64,000 nt of DNA from an uncultured Bacteroidaceae bacterium (GCA_934426255.1 CAKRYD010000011.1:15903-79902), one strand, 5' to 3'. Counted from the first letter of the stretch, positions 18,301 through 26,700 are shown. Notes: generated from the letters alone by a model not told the origin. Numbers and translations: made by a program.

Positions 18301-18917
18301 TTCACATCGCGGTAGCATCCGGGCTGGTTCAGCTCGTGCGAGCTCAGTCCTGTTCCTGCTGCCGGCGAGTAGGGCTGTATGGTATATCCCTTGTAGAGCA
18401 GTCCTTTCTTGTAGAGTTCTTTCAGGAGCCACCACAAGGTTTCGATGTAACTGTTTTCGTAGGTAATGTATGGGTGATCCAGGTCTACCCAATAGCCCAT
18501 CTTTTCGCTCAGGTCGCGCCATTCTTTGGTATATTTCATTACGTCTTCGCGGCAATGGCGGTTGTAGTCTTCTACGCTGATGGTCTTTCCGATATTGTCC
18601 TTGGTGATTCCGAGTTCTTTCTCTACGCTCAGTTCTACGGGCAGTCCGTGTGTGTCCCATCCTGCTTTGCGCGGCACGTAGTAGCCTTTCATCGATTTGT
18701 AGCGCAGCACGGTGTCTTTGATGGTGCGTGCCAGTACGTGATGGATACCCGGGTGTCCGTTGGCCGACGGCGGGCCTTCAAAGAAGACAAATGTGGGGTG
18801 TCCTTTTCTGTTCTCTAAACTTTTGTGGAATATGTCTTTGTCTGTCCAGGCTTTCAGTATTTCTTGATTTACCTTGGACAGATCAAAACCGGAATGTTCT
18901 GGAAATTTGCGATTCAT
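15363..18917 (-). CDS. ileS: Isoleucine--tRNA ligase
   Basis: An 1184-residue class I aminoacyl-tRNA synthetase. The HIGH signature is GHPGIHH (about residue 55) and KMSKR occurs intact (about residue 732). The editing domain between them is visible (WTTTPWTLPSNTAL, and YVTTEDGTGIVHIAPTFG). The long C-terminal tRNA-binding region has no Cys-rich zinc finger, so the gene resembles the longer, eukaryote-like bacterial IleRS group. It heads the ileS-dksA-like-lspA-DUF4296 block, with a -7 element at 18948-18941. Confidence 0.98.
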   Translation of the reverse strand: MNRKFPEHSGFDLSKVNQEILKAWTDKDIFHKSLENRKGHPTFVFFEGPPSANGHPGIHHVLARTIKDTVLRYKSMKGYYVPRKAGWDTHGLPVELSVEKELGITKDNIGKTISVEDYNRHCREDVMKYTKEWRDLSEKMGYWVDLDHPYITYENSYIETLWWLLKELYKKGLLYKGYTIQPYSPAAGTGLSSHELNQPGCYRDVKDTVVTALFKIKEPRPEMAEWGTPCFAAWTTTPWTLPSNTALCVGPKIDYVCVQTYNPYTDEKISVVMAESRLNSYLNAEGAEKAMDDYQHGDKVVPYRIVGRYKGEDLVGMKYEQLMPWIKPCMKTGKNAPAFVTEYATEHPEKTFTGENGKDSYVEMADAAFRVIGGDYVTTEDGTGIVHIAPTFGADDAFVAKAAKIPSLYLMNKKGETRPMVDLQGKYYITEELDGQFVKHCMDTAAYAGHAGNYVKNAYDPKFNQNNVYDEKAAAKAEDLNIVICMEMKQAGTAWKIEKHIHNYPHCWRTDKPVLYYPLDSWFIRSSACKERMMELNKTIRWKPESTGTGRFGKWLENLNDWNLSRSRYWGTPLPIWRSESGEEKCIGSIQELFDEIEKSVKAGFMKENPLKEKGFVPGNYAADNYHKIDLHRPYVDQIILVSESGKPMRRETDLIDVWFDSGSMPYAQLHYPFENKELIDKKEFFPADFIAEGVDQTRGWFFTLHALASMIFDSVAFKAVISNGLVLAADGSKMSKRLGNAVNPFETIETFGSDPVRWYMITNSSPWDNLRFDVKGVKDVARTFFGKLYQTYSFLAMYANVDDFDNSQPQVATTERPEIDRWVLSDLHTLIKEVTNRYEDYDLTKAGRLIEDFVINDLSNWFVRLNRKRFWGNGMSKDKLSAYQCLYTCLETVARLMAPLAPFYAEQLYLDLTATACNGKPQSVHMADFPVCDENLIDHELEHRMEMAQKITSMVLSLRKKHEIIVRQPLQCIMLPVADQQEKEQIEKVERLIASEVNVKEIRFVDSIKLQKTIKCNFRIMGKKYGKMMSQVSKAVNSMTQDEIAELERNGSLQLPIENAAPIELLREEVEIINQDIPGWSVANDGALTVALDLEITDDLKREGIAREFVKRIQTYRKDSGFEITDHIQMTIEDKPEIKEAVEQFKNYICSQVLCNKLEWAPNVDGTQLEFDDFVLNVLIEKL

Positions 18918-18940
18918 TGTTGCGCTATGAAATTTGCCTG

Positions 18941-18969
18941 CAAATTTAAGAAATAATCTGCATTTTCAA
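18941..18969 (-). promoter_or_regulatory. Promoter for the ileS operon
   Basis: The minus strand has TAAATTTG at 18948-18941, with TTG at 18969-18967 (18-bp spacing, slightly short). The predicted start point is about 15 bp before the ileS ATG. Confidence 0.5.
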
Positions 18970-19051
18970 GCAGGTAAGACCTTTAAAGTCTTTGCGCTTT
19001 ATGAAAAAGAGTGTGGAGGCAACGGTTTTCTGCCTTTGTGGAGCCTGTGTC

Positions 19052-20203
19052 TTACACTTCGCGAAATTTGAAGTCGCGTCCGCCTTGCTTCTTGAACCAT
19101 CTGTGGGTCACCAGCAGGTAGAAGGCCAGTGCCGTGGCCGAAAGTATCAATGCCAGCAGGGTTGTGTCGGCTTTTGTTCCGGCCAGGAAGAATCCCATGC
19201 ACATTCCGCTGCACGATGCCAGTACGTAGGTTTGTTGCAGTGTGCCCCGTTGGCAGTGGTTGGAAAGTTTCAGAAAGTACAGGAGGAAACGCGATACCGT
19301 CCACCCTATTCCGGCTCCCAGCATGAAGAAGGCCACATACAGAATGCGTGTTTCGTGCTGCATCATCAGAAGGGCCATGGAGGCCATTATGAGCAGGAGT
19401 CCCGCTACGGCATCGGCCCGCTCGTCGGCCGATTCGAAAAAGTTGCGGTGTACGATATAGGCTGCCAACAATCCCAAGGCTGCCATGCCCAGGTAGGACG
19501 GCGGTATCAGGCTGCCCAACAGCAGCCCTTCTACTATGGCAACGGGCAGCAGGTTGAGCACGAGCACCCATGCTTGCGGCTGCCAAAAGCGGTCCAGCGA
19601 GAGCAGCGGCACCCGGTTGGGGGCGCGAAAGGGCACTTTCAGGCTCATGAAAGGCAGCATGCCGGCCAATGCTACGCAGGATGAAACGTGCAGCAGGTGG
19701 TCTGACGTGTGGTCGCGCAGGAGCCACCATCCAGCTATCAGGCCGAGCGGCAGGCTGAGCCGCCCGAACCACAGAAAATGGTAGTCGGTCTGTGTGCGCC
19801 GCTGCGAGCACGACAGATCGTTGATCAATGTGCCGCCCAGCGACATCTCGAACACGCCGAAGCACATGCCTTCAAACAGCCGTATGGCGGCCAGCTGCCA
19901 CAGCGTTCGGGCTTCGGCCAGTGCCGGTCCTGCCAGAGCCATGCCCGCTATGGCGCAAAGGCATACCCGCTTGCGCCTGAAGGCATCGACGAGGTAGGCA
20001 TTGAAAGGTCCCAGCACAAACATGCCGATGCAAAACAGCGCTCCGCAGAAGTAGGTACTCTCCAGGGTTTCGCTGTTTTCGCCCGCCCATGCACGGAACA
20101 TGGGAAAGCGCATGAAAACGGCCAGCGTAATGAAAAAATGGGTGAAGCACATCTTGCAGTATTCTGTATTCCAGAAAGTGTCGGGCTTCTTTATGTCTTC
20201 CAT
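19052..20203 (-). CDS. Major facilitator superfamily transporter
   Basis: About 383 residues from the ATG at 20203 (MEDIKKPDTFWN); the open frame continues 21 codons upstream without membrane character. Twelve hydrophobic segments are evident. The MFS loop motif after helix 2 is visible as FNAYLVDAFRRKRV (near residue 85), and weaker repeats occur in the second half. The substrate cannot be read from the sequence. In Bacteroidales such proteins are annotated only as MFS transporters. It lies 96 bp after panB on the same strand. There is no terminator in that gap, so co-transcription with panB is possible. Confidence 0.85.
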   Translation of the reverse strand: MEDIKKPDTFWNTEYCKMCFTHFFITLAVFMRFPMFRAWAGENSETLESTYFCGALFCIGMFVLGPFNAYLVDAFRRKRVCLCAIAGMALAGPALAEARTLWQLAAIRLFEGMCFGVFEMSLGGTLINDLSCSQRRTQTDYHFLWFGRLSLPLGLIAGWWLLRDHTSDHLLHVSSCVALAGMLPFMSLKVPFRAPNRVPLLSLDRFWQPQAWVLVLNLLPVAIVEGLLLGSLIPPSYLGMAALGLLAAYIVHRNFFESADERADAVAGLLLIMASMALLMMQHETRILYVAFFMLGAGIGWTVSRFLLYFLKLSNHCQRGTLQQTYVLASCSGMCMGFFLAGTKADTTLLALILSATALAFYLLVTHRWFKKQGGRDFKFREV

Positions 20204-20299
20204 CGTGTCTTTAAAATAAATACGGAGTGGCCGCCTGTCGGGTTGCATGCCGTTTAGGCGGCTCAATGCCTGTTATGATTCCGTCTTTTTCGCAGTGCT

Positions 20300-21121
20300 T
20301 CAGTAGGCTTCGTCCTTGCCGGGAAAATCCACGTTTTTCACGTCGCTGATGTATTGCCCCACGGCGTTGTGTATCACGTCAGCCAGATTGGCATAGCGTC
20401 TCAAGAATTTGGGCGAGAAGCTCTGGTCCATGCCCAGCATGTCGTTGACAACGAGCACCTGGCCGTCCACTCCGCTTCCGGCTCCTATGCCGATGACGGG
20501 GGCCGCCACTTCTTTTGCCACGCGTTCGGCCAACCGGGCCGGAATCTTTTCCAATACGATGGCGCAGCATCCTGCCTCGTCGAGCATGCGTGCGTCGTTG
20601 ATGAGCTTGGTTGCTTCGGCTTCTTCGCGTGCCCTGACGCTGAATGTTCCGAACTTGTTGATGCTTTGTGGTGTCAACCCGAGATGACCCATTACGGGAA
20701 TCCCCGCTGCCAGAATCTTTTTGACGGTTTCGATAATCTCTTCGCCGCCTTCGAGCTTCACACAGTCGCAGCCTGTCTCCTGCATGATGCGGATGGCGTT
20801 GCGCACGCCTTCGGTACAGTTGACCTGATAGGTGCCGAACGGCATATCGCACACCACAAAGGCGCGTTTGACTGCTCTGGCCACCGAGCGGGCGTAGATA
20901 ATCATTTCATCCAGCGTGATGGGCAGCGTTGTAGGGTTGCCTTCCATCACATTCGATGCCGAATCGCCTATCAATACGGCATCGATGCCGGCCTCGTCTA
21001 CCAGCCGCCCCATGGTATAGTCGTATGAGGTGAGCATGGCTATTTTTTTACCCTGCTTTTTCATTTCGCGCAGGCGCTGGGTGGTTACCTTGCGTGTATC
21101 ATCTACTAAATATCCGCTCAT
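20300..21121 (-). CDS. panB: 3-methyl-2-oxobutanoate hydroxymethyltransferase
   Basis: A 273-residue enzyme using methylene-tetrahydrofolate to turn alpha-ketoisovalerate into ketopantoate, the first committed step to pantothenate and CoA. Family strings: MLTSYDYTMGRLVDEAGID, LIGDSASNV (metal Asp), VVCDMPFGTY, VKLEGGEEI, MGHLGLTPQS and VLEKIPA with the catalytic Glu. Length is standard. It starts at ATG 21121, 54 bp after the HAD gene. It is likely read from the HAD promoter or a weak internal one. Confidence 0.97.
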   Translation of the reverse strand: MSGYLVDDTRKVTTQRLREMKKQGKKIAMLTSYDYTMGRLVDEAGIDAVLIGDSASNVMEGNPTTLPITLDEMIIYARSVARAVKRAFVVCDMPFGTYQVNCTEGVRNAIRIMQETGCDCVKLEGGEEIIETVKKILAAGIPVMGHLGLTPQSINKFGTFSVRAREEAEATKLINDARMLDEAGCCAIVLEKIPARLAERVAKEVAAPVIGIGAGSGVDGQVLVVNDMLGMDQSFSPKFLRRYANLADVIHNAVGQYISDVKNVDFPGKDEAY

Positions 21122-21175
21122 GTCGGTATTGTTTAAAAGGGTTGTATGCTATGTGGAAACGGTTGTTTGTTGAAG

Positions 21176-21838
21176 TTATTGTTGGTCGAGAACGGCTTTG
21201 AAACTGTCCATGCCGAAACCTGTGAAGTTGTCTATGCAGATGTCGGCCTTGCTTGCCACTTCGCTGCGCGGCAAGGTGGTGGCCAGTCCCACGACTTTCA
21301 TGCCTGCGCGGTGACCAGCTTCAAGTCCGTTGCGCGAGTCCTCAAACACCACGCACCTTTTTACGGATACTCCGACTGCAGCGGCTGCTTTCAGGTAGCC
21401 GTCGGGCGATGGTTTGGATTCGCTGAAATCTTCGGCGGTGAGCACACGGTCGAATTGTGAGCTGAAATGCGGATGTGCCTTTTCCAGGTTGTTCATCTTG
21501 TTGCGGTCGGAGCTGGTCACGACGGCCGTTTTGACGCCATGCTTATGAAGCTCGTTCAGAAAGGTTTCAAAGCCGGGAATGTAGTCATACTTCATGTTTT
21601 CTTCCCATCTCTCCAGTTTTGCCGTCACGTCGGAAGCCGCCTGCTTGTCGCTACCGAAATAGTCTTTCATGATTTGCACCAGCGTGCGTCCTTTGATGCT
21701 GGCCGGAAATGCGGGGCACTCGGGAAGGTATTCCTTACCTATCTCACTCCAAAACTTACTGTATTGGGTCTCTGTGTCAACAATGACACCATCAAGGTCG
21801 AATAAGGCCGCCAGAGGCTCTTTGTCTGTATTGTCCAT
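21176..21838 (-). CDS. HAD-superfamily hydrolase, beta-phosphoglucomutase-like
   Basis: A 220-residue HAD phosphatase of the capped subfamily I. Motif I is LFDLDGVIVDTE (Asp nucleophile near residue 13), motif II VVTSSDRNKM, motif III Lys in SKPSPDGYLKAA, and motif IV FEDSRNGLEAG. The helical cap lies between about residues 20 and 90. Such enzymes remove phosphate from small sugar phosphates, or isomerise them when beta-PGM-like; the exact substrate is not readable. It starts at ATG 21838 behind a well-formed promoter and may carry panB with it. Confidence 0.88.
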   Translation of the reverse strand: MDNTDKEPLAALFDLDGVIVDTETQYSKFWSEIGKEYLPECPAFPASIKGRTLVQIMKDYFGSDKQAASDVTAKLERWEENMKYDYIPGFETFLNELHKHGVKTAVVTSSDRNKMNNLEKAHPHFSSQFDRVLTAEDFSESKPSPDGYLKAAAAVGVSVKRCVVFEDSRNGLEAGHRAGMKVVGLATTLPRSEVASKADICIDNFTGFGMDSFKAVLDQQ

Positions 21839-21875
21839 GACTCTCGATTTACAGCATGATTATGTTTTGCGACTG

Positions 21876-21907
21876 CAAAGTTAAGCCTTTTCCGTGAAAT
21901 GGGCAAA
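21876..21907 (-). promoter_or_regulatory. Promoter for the HAD gene
   Basis: The minus strand has TAACTTTG at 21883-21876 and TTTTG ending at 21904, 20 bp apart, a near-perfect Bacteroidales promoter. The start point would be about 30 bp before the ATG. Confidence 0.7.
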
Positions 21908-22112
21908 ATACGTCCTTGTTGTGAGCCGGTAAAGACGCGGGTGCTGCGATTCTGATGCGCAAGGCTGCGATTTGAAAACCGCAGGGACTCTTTTTGTTTC
22001 ATTGTGGCATGGATGAACAATGCTTTATAAGTGATTGTAAAAGTTTGGTTTATCTAATTGCTTTAGCTTGGTTGAAGTAATCGGAGATGCCTGTTTTACT
22101 ACTTTTTGGGTA

Positions 22113-22143
22113 TTGTGCAAGCTGTCGTTGCTCCTTAATTTTG
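22113..22143 (+). promoter_or_regulatory. Promoter for the outer-membrane protein/imelysin operon
   Basis: TTG at 22113-22115 and TAATTTTG at 22136-22143 are separated by 20 bp. The leader to the ATG at 22197 is about 45 nt. I did not recognise a Fur-type operator. Confidence 0.65.
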
Positions 22144-22196
22144 CACCGTCAAAAAAAAGAACCGCCCATGTAGTGGCATTCGTTTGAAAAAGATAA

Positions 22197-23531
22197 ATGA
22201 AGATGATGAAGAAAAAAGGAAATCAGATTTTTAGAATAGTGTTGTCCCTGATTTGTCTGCCTGTGTCGGTGGCTCTCACGAGCACATCGGCCACAGCGCA
22301 GGCTAAGGGAGATTCCACACGCAGCGTGGTGAGCCGCCTTTCTGTGGGCGGTTATGGCGAAGTGGCCTTGTCGCGCAATTTCTATAGTGACAACCAATAT
22401 CGCTACCGCTATCCCGACAAGTACAAGAACGATCCGAGCAACGGCCGTTTCGACATACCTCATGCCGTGATCTATCTGAATTATGACTTTGGCAAAGGCT
22501 GGACCATGGGTTCCGAGATAGAGTTCGAGCATACGGGAACGGGCAGTGCCATCGAGATTGAAGACGACGAGGGCGGCGAGTTTGAACACGAGATTGAAAA
22601 AGGCGGTGAAGTGGAACTGGAGCAGTTCTGGCTGCAAAAGTCTGTGATGCCGGCCTTGAACATACGCGTGGGCCACATTGTGGTGCCCGTGGGTCTCAAC
22701 AACGCACACCATGAGCCCTTGAACTTTTTTACGGTCTATCGCCCCGAAGGCGAAAATACCATCTTGCCCAGCACCTGGCACGACACCGGCATCAGCATCT
22801 GGGGACTGGCCGGCAGTTTTCGCTATGAAGTGCAGTGTGTGGCCGGTTTGAACGCCTTGATGTTCAGCCGCGACAAATGGATTAACGGCGGTGCAGGCTC
22901 GGCCTTCGAGTTCAAGCCGGCCAACAAGTACGGCTTTGCCGCCCGCATCGACAATTACAGCATCGAGGGGCTCCGCATAGGGATGAGCGGCTATTTCGGA
23001 CAGTCGTTCCACAACACCTATCCCAACGAAATGGAAGGTGCCGGCAAGACCTACGACAAGGTGAAGGGCAACGTGCTGATAGGGTCGGTCGACATGACGT
23101 TCAACCGCTTCAACTGGATTGTGAGAGGGCAGGCCGACTATGGCTTTATATCGGACACGCCGATGCTGAACAGTGCGAAAATCAATTCGCAGAAAACTTC
23201 TCCCTACAACAAGACCTACGTGGGCAAGAATGCCGTTGCCATTGGTCTGGAGGCCGGTTATGACATTTTTTCGCAAATAGCCTCATTGAAGGAAGACGGC
23301 CGGAAGCTCTACCTGTTTGGACGCTACGAATACTATGATTCGTATATCAAGGATCATACGCAACCTTCGTTCGACTATACTGCCAAGAAACGCTGGGCAG
23401 TGGGCCTGAACTACTTCCCCATTCCGCAGATTGCCGTAAAGGCCGACTATTCGATGCGCATGCTGAGACGGCAATACAACAACGAGCCCTCGCTCAATAT
23501 CGGCATAGCCTATCAGGGATTTTTCCTTTGA
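22197..23531 (+). CDS. Outer-membrane porin-like beta-barrel protein with an acidic loop
   Basis: A 444-residue protein: signal peptide (about residues 1-35, ending near ATAQA), then alternating hydrophobic/polar strands rich in Tyr/Phe and an aromatic C-terminus (GIAYQGFFL), as expected for an outer-membrane barrel. Residues about 119-142 are extremely acidic: 12 of 24 are Asp/Glu, with one His. This reads as an exposed loop that could attract cations. It is followed by WLQKS and IRVGHIVVPVGLNN, similar to phosphate- or oxide-selective porin-like proteins. It heads an operon with imelysin and a di-heme cytochrome, so metal or heme capture is plausible but inferred. Confidence 0.75.
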   Translation: MKMMKKKGNQIFRIVLSLICLPVSVALTSTSATAQAKGDSTRSVVSRLSVGGYGEVALSRNFYSDNQYRYRYPDKYKNDPSNGRFDIPHAVIYLNYDFGKGWTMGSEIEFEHTGTGSAIEIEDDEGGEFEHEIEKGGEVELEQFWLQKSVMPALNIRVGHIVVPVGLNNAHHEPLNFFTVYRPEGENTILPSTWHDTGISIWGLAGSFRYEVQCVAGLNALMFSRDKWINGGAGSAFEFKPANKYGFAARIDNYSIEGLRIGMSGYFGQSFHNTYPNEMEGAGKTYDKVKGNVLIGSVDMTFNRFNWIVRGQADYGFISDTPMLNSAKINSQKTSPYNKTYVGKNAVAIGLEAGYDIFSQIASLKEDGRKLYLFGRYEYYDSYIKDHTQPSFDYTAKKRWAVGLNYFPIPQIAVKADYSMRMLRRQYNNEPSLNIGIAYQGFFL

Positions 23532-23575
23532 GCCCGAAATAATACACATTAACCTAAAATAAAACAACTGATAAC

Positions 23576-24904
23576 ATGAACAAGATTTTCAAATCGGCAC
23601 TGCTTGCTGCGGCAGCCTGCACGTTTTCATTGAGTTTCACATCGTGCAGCGATGACAACAATGACGACCACAAGGACAAGGTGGCCGAACAGAATGCCAG
23701 CATACAGAAACTGGCCACAACCTATCTCGACAATGTGGTATATCCCACCTATACCGACCTGGCCGATGAGGCTGAAAACCTTTATACCAAAATCAGCGCA
23801 CTCAAAGCCAAGCTGAAAAACAATGAAACCGTGGCCCAGAGCGAAATTGACGCCATCTGTAGCTCCTACAAGGAAGCGCGCCGCTACTGGGAGGAAAGCG
23901 AGGCCTTCCTTTTCGGTGCAGCCAGCGACTTTGAGATTGACCCGCACATCGATACATGGCCCCTCGATGTGGAAACCCTTGCCAAGGACCTGAACGACGA
24001 AACAAAGATTGCCGCGCTGGATGTTGCCGAATCCAACGGTGAAGCCCGCAAATACCTCACCAAGGAGAATCTGGGCTTCCACGGCATAGAGTTTATCTTC
24101 TTCCGCGACGGCAAGAACCGCCCGGTGGCCATTTTCAACAACGACGAGACCGAAAGTTTTGAAAACTACTTTAACGGCATGAACGTGACCGGACGCGAAG
24201 AAATCATATTCGCCGCTGCCGTGGCCTGTGACCTGCGCGACAAATGCTACCAGCTCGAAGTGTCGTGGAAAGGCGACAAGGCCAATGCCAATCACGTGGC
24301 ACGCGTCAAGGAATGCGCCAAGAAGTTTGAAGACTACAAGACCACGGTCGAGAAAAACGGTTTGAGCTATGGCGAGAACTTTTTGGCGAGCGGCACTGCA
24401 ACAGGAACTTTGAACTCGTGGAAGAAAGCCGTCGAGACAATCCTTATATCCGGCTGCTCCAACATTTGCGCCGAGGTGGCCGACCAGAAGATGGGACAGG
24501 CCTACCGTTGCGCCACGGGCAAACCCGGCTATCATGAAGACGAGGAAACCGGTGAATTGGTGCAGGACGACCCCAACTATATCGAATCGCCCTACAGCTA
24601 TAATTCCTATACCGACTTCTATGGCAACATCTTGAGCATCAAGAACAGCCTGTATGGCAATATCGGCAAAGACAATTATGAAGTCAATTCGGTAATGGCT
24701 TACCTGGCCACCTATAACCCTGAAATGAAAGAAGAGCTGCAAGACAAGTTGGAAGACGCATTGGAAGCCCTCGTAGACTGTCAGAACAGCGGCCGTTCTT
24801 TCCGCCAGGATCCCGGTGCCGCATGCGTCAAAGAAGCCATGGAAGAGGTTACCGAGCTCGACAGCTACCTGGGCGAAGTGTCCAAATGGATATTGCTGAA
24901 TTAA
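23576..24904 (+). CDS. Imelysin-family lipoprotein (iron-regulated peptidase-M75-like)
   Basis: A 442-residue lipoprotein (lipobox LSFTSC, Cys at about 23; acidic DDNNDD after it). The fold is helical with two four-helix repeats. The imelysin GxHxxE signature is intact as GFHGIEF near residue 165. Family members such as EfeO/IrpA bind iron or heme at the periplasmic side or cell surface; the peptidase label is historical. WPLDVETL upstream and AVEFLLFRD-type FIFFRDGKNRP downstream fit the family. It lies 44 bp after the porin-like gene and 42 bp before the cytochrome gene, all on one strand. Confidence 0.9.
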   Translation: MNKIFKSALLAAAACTFSLSFTSCSDDNNDDHKDKVAEQNASIQKLATTYLDNVVYPTYTDLADEAENLYTKISALKAKLKNNETVAQSEIDAICSSYKEARRYWEESEAFLFGAASDFEIDPHIDTWPLDVETLAKDLNDETKIAALDVAESNGEARKYLTKENLGFHGIEFIFFRDGKNRPVAIFNNDETESFENYFNGMNVTGREEIIFAAAVACDLRDKCYQLEVSWKGDKANANHVARVKECAKKFEDYKTTVEKNGLSYGENFLASGTATGTLNSWKKAVETILISGCSNICAEVADQKMGQAYRCATGKPGYHEDEETGELVQDDPNYIESPYSYNSYTDFYGNILSIKNSLYGNIGKDNYEVNSVMAYLATYNPEMKEELQDKLEDALEALVDCQNSGRSFRQDPGAACVKEAMEEVTELDSYLGEVSKWILLN

Positions 24905-24946
24905 AGCATCACTACAACGCGACAACTATTCTAAAAGACTTTGAAT

Positions 24947-26635
24947 ATGCAACAGATGAAAACAAAACTGATGGCTGCCTGCGCCCTGTTTATGCTGACG
25001 GCTGCGTCTTGTTCTGACGACAACGACAACAAGGAAATAAGCACAACGGGCGAGGACGACTATGCCTATGTAGGGAAAAAGGTGGGAAACTTTCTTGCCG
25101 AGGAATGGTATCCGGGCGGCGAGCTCGGCACGACGGAAAATACCACCGCTTCGTGCTACGAAGACGAAACGCAAGCCGTCAACGATGCCGGACTGTTTAA
25201 CGCCTTCAAGCACGGCGAGCTGCTCTTTGAGCACGATTTCACGGAAAAGAGCACGGCTTCGTTCGGAGGACTGGGGCCTGCCTATGTGCGCACGTCGTGT
25301 ATTGACTGCCATCCGGGCTACGGTCACGGAAAGCGCGTGCAAAGCTACAACGCCGACTTTCGCGGCAACGGCTATCTGCTGGTGGTCTACCATCCGTCCG
25401 ATGGGTTGAACAGCGACGACGGTCCTTATATTTCGGAAGTGACCGCCATGCCGCAAACGCGAGCCGTGTCGCCGTTTCTGCCGCCTATCGATGAATCGGG
25501 CATCCACTTGACGTGGCCGAAAGTTGAGCAGATGGAGAGCGGACTTCCCATGGAGTTTCCCGACGGCGAGAAGTATGAGCTGATCTATCCCGAACTGAGC
25601 ATAGACCAGGCGGCTTTCAACACCGATCCCAAGCCAACGAATCTGGCCTTCCGCCTGGAGTCGACAATCGGACTCTATGGCACGGGACTGCTCGATGCCA
25701 TCCCCGAAGATTCCCTGAAGGCGCAATATATGAAGACGGCCAAGTATGTGGAACTGAACCCGCAGATTTGGGACAACGACAAGAACGACTGGGCTGCCTC
25801 GGCATGGTATACGCTGGCCGACGGCACGAAGAAAATCAAGCGGTTTACCTATGCTCTGACGCGCGCTTCGCTGCAGGATGGAGCCGGTGCCAATGCCGTG
25901 TGGAACATTCCCAACGTGAGCCGCAGCGACCGCCCGAAACTTTATACCACTACGGCGTGGGCCACGGCCATGTCGAAGAACAAGGAGGTCATTGCCAAGA
26001 TCAAGGCCAACCCCAAGTCGCCTTATTATGCCGACGGGACTGACGAAAAGATTGCCGAGGCGGTGAAAACTCTGCTCGACCCTTCTACCAATCAGTTTGA
26101 CAATCCGTATCACAAGTTTGTGCCCGAGATGACCGACACTACCTTTTGGCAGTACATGGTGTGGCAACGCGGTTTGGCCGTTCCCCGTGCCCGTGATCTC
26201 AATGACGCAACCGTGCAGCGCGGCAAGAAAGTGTTTAACGAGATTGGCTGTGCCACCTGTCACCGCCCCAAATGGACTACGGGACCTGACAATTACTGGA
26301 AACCGAGTATGATGGTCAAAAACAACCTGCCGTTGCCGCAATATCCCAACCAGACGATTTATCCGTATACCGATATGGTGCAGCACAGGCTGTATATGAA
26401 GAACGGCATACATGGTTCGTGGTGTCGCACCACTCCGCTCTGGGGCCGCGGCCTCTCTGAGCAGAACACCGGAGCCGAAGACCGTCTGCACGATTGCCGT
26501 GCGCGCAACGAGGTGGAAGCCATCATGTGGCACGCCTACAGCAAGAAGAGCGAGGGCTACGAGTCGGCTTACAAGTTCTACCAATTGCCTAAAAAGGATC
26601 GTGACGCGGTGGTGAAGTTCTTGCGCTCCATTTGA
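24947..26635 (+). CDS. Di-heme cytochrome c lipoprotein (DHOR/thiol-oxidoreductase-like)
   Basis: About 562 residues. I chose the ATG at 24947 over a TTG two codons earlier; another ATG lies at 24956. The lipobox is MLTAASC, followed by an acidic stretch. Two CxxCH heme c sites are visible: SCIDCHPG near residue 118 and GCATCHRPK near residue 435, the spacing of the di-heme oxidoreductase (DUF1111-like) family. A late methionine- and tryptophan-rich part (GIHGSWCRTTPLWGRG) is characteristic. It probably moves electrons at the cell surface or in the periplasm, alongside the imelysin. Its heme ligation would need the CcsBA assembly factor encoded next. Confidence 0.88.
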   Translation: MQQMKTKLMAACALFMLTAASCSDDNDNKEISTTGEDDYAYVGKKVGNFLAEEWYPGGELGTTENTTASCYEDETQAVNDAGLFNAFKHGELLFEHDFTEKSTASFGGLGPAYVRTSCIDCHPGYGHGKRVQSYNADFRGNGYLLVVYHPSDGLNSDDGPYISEVTAMPQTRAVSPFLPPIDESGIHLTWPKVEQMESGLPMEFPDGEKYELIYPELSIDQAAFNTDPKPTNLAFRLESTIGLYGTGLLDAIPEDSLKAQYMKTAKYVELNPQIWDNDKNDWAASAWYTLADGTKKIKRFTYALTRASLQDGAGANAVWNIPNVSRSDRPKLYTTTAWATAMSKNKEVIAKIKANPKSPYYADGTDEKIAEAVKTLLDPSTNQFDNPYHKFVPEMTDTTFWQYMVWQRGLAVPRARDLNDATVQRGKKVFNEIGCATCHRPKWTTGPDNYWKPSMMVKNNLPLPQYPNQTIYPYTDMVQHRLYMKNGIHGSWCRTTPLWGRGLSEQNTGAEDRLHDCRARNEVEAIMWHAYSKKSEGYESAYKFYQLPKKDRDAVVKFLRSI

Positions 26636-26652
26636 GTTTTCTTTATTGATGA

Positions 26653-26684
26653 TTGTGGAAATTGTGCCAAAAGCTGTAATTTTG
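26653..26684 (+). promoter_or_regulatory. Candidate promoter for ccsBA inside a palindrome
   Basis: TTG at 26653-26655 and TAATTTTG at 26677-26684 are 21 bp apart. The -7 lies in the loop and right arm of the inverted repeat 26661-26691, so a protein bound there would block it. The leader to ATG 26701 would be only about 10 nt. Confidence 0.5.
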
Positions 26685-26691
26685 GCACAAT
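26661..26691. repeat. Perfect 12-bp inverted repeat between the cytochrome gene and ccsBA
   Basis: ATTGTGCCAAAA at 26661-26672 is exactly complementary to TTTTGGCACAAT at 26680-26691, with a 7-nt loop. It could be an operator, since the candidate -7 is embedded in it, or a weak terminator (CCATTTTT follows). It sits 9 bp before the ccsBA ATG. Confidence 0.85.
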
Positions 26692-26700
26692 TCCATTTTT

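Larger units (their letters stand above)
21839..22196. other. Divergent intergenic region between the HAD gene and the outer-membrane protein gene
   Basis: This 358-bp gap holds the HAD promoter at one end and the plus-strand promoter at the other. In between I see only a 9-bp direct repeat (GCTGCGATT at 21943-21951 and 21964-21972). There is no convincing small gene, RNA or terminator. Confidence 0.5.

Noticed and set aside
17004..18818. 604-codon open frame on the plus strand
   Set aside because: It is the antisense shadow of ileS, which has all synthetase motifs; the plus-strand product is Cys/His/Val-rich and resembles nothing.
21943..21972. Direct repeat GCTGCGATT at 21-bp period
   Set aside because: Spacing suits two helical turns, but the copies are short and no symmetry or known operator is present.
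24926..26584. 552-codon minus-strand frame
   Set aside because: Shadow of the di-heme cytochrome gene, whose CxxCH sites and lipobox are clear. The same reasoning removes the long minus frames at 23627-24925 and 27205-28494.
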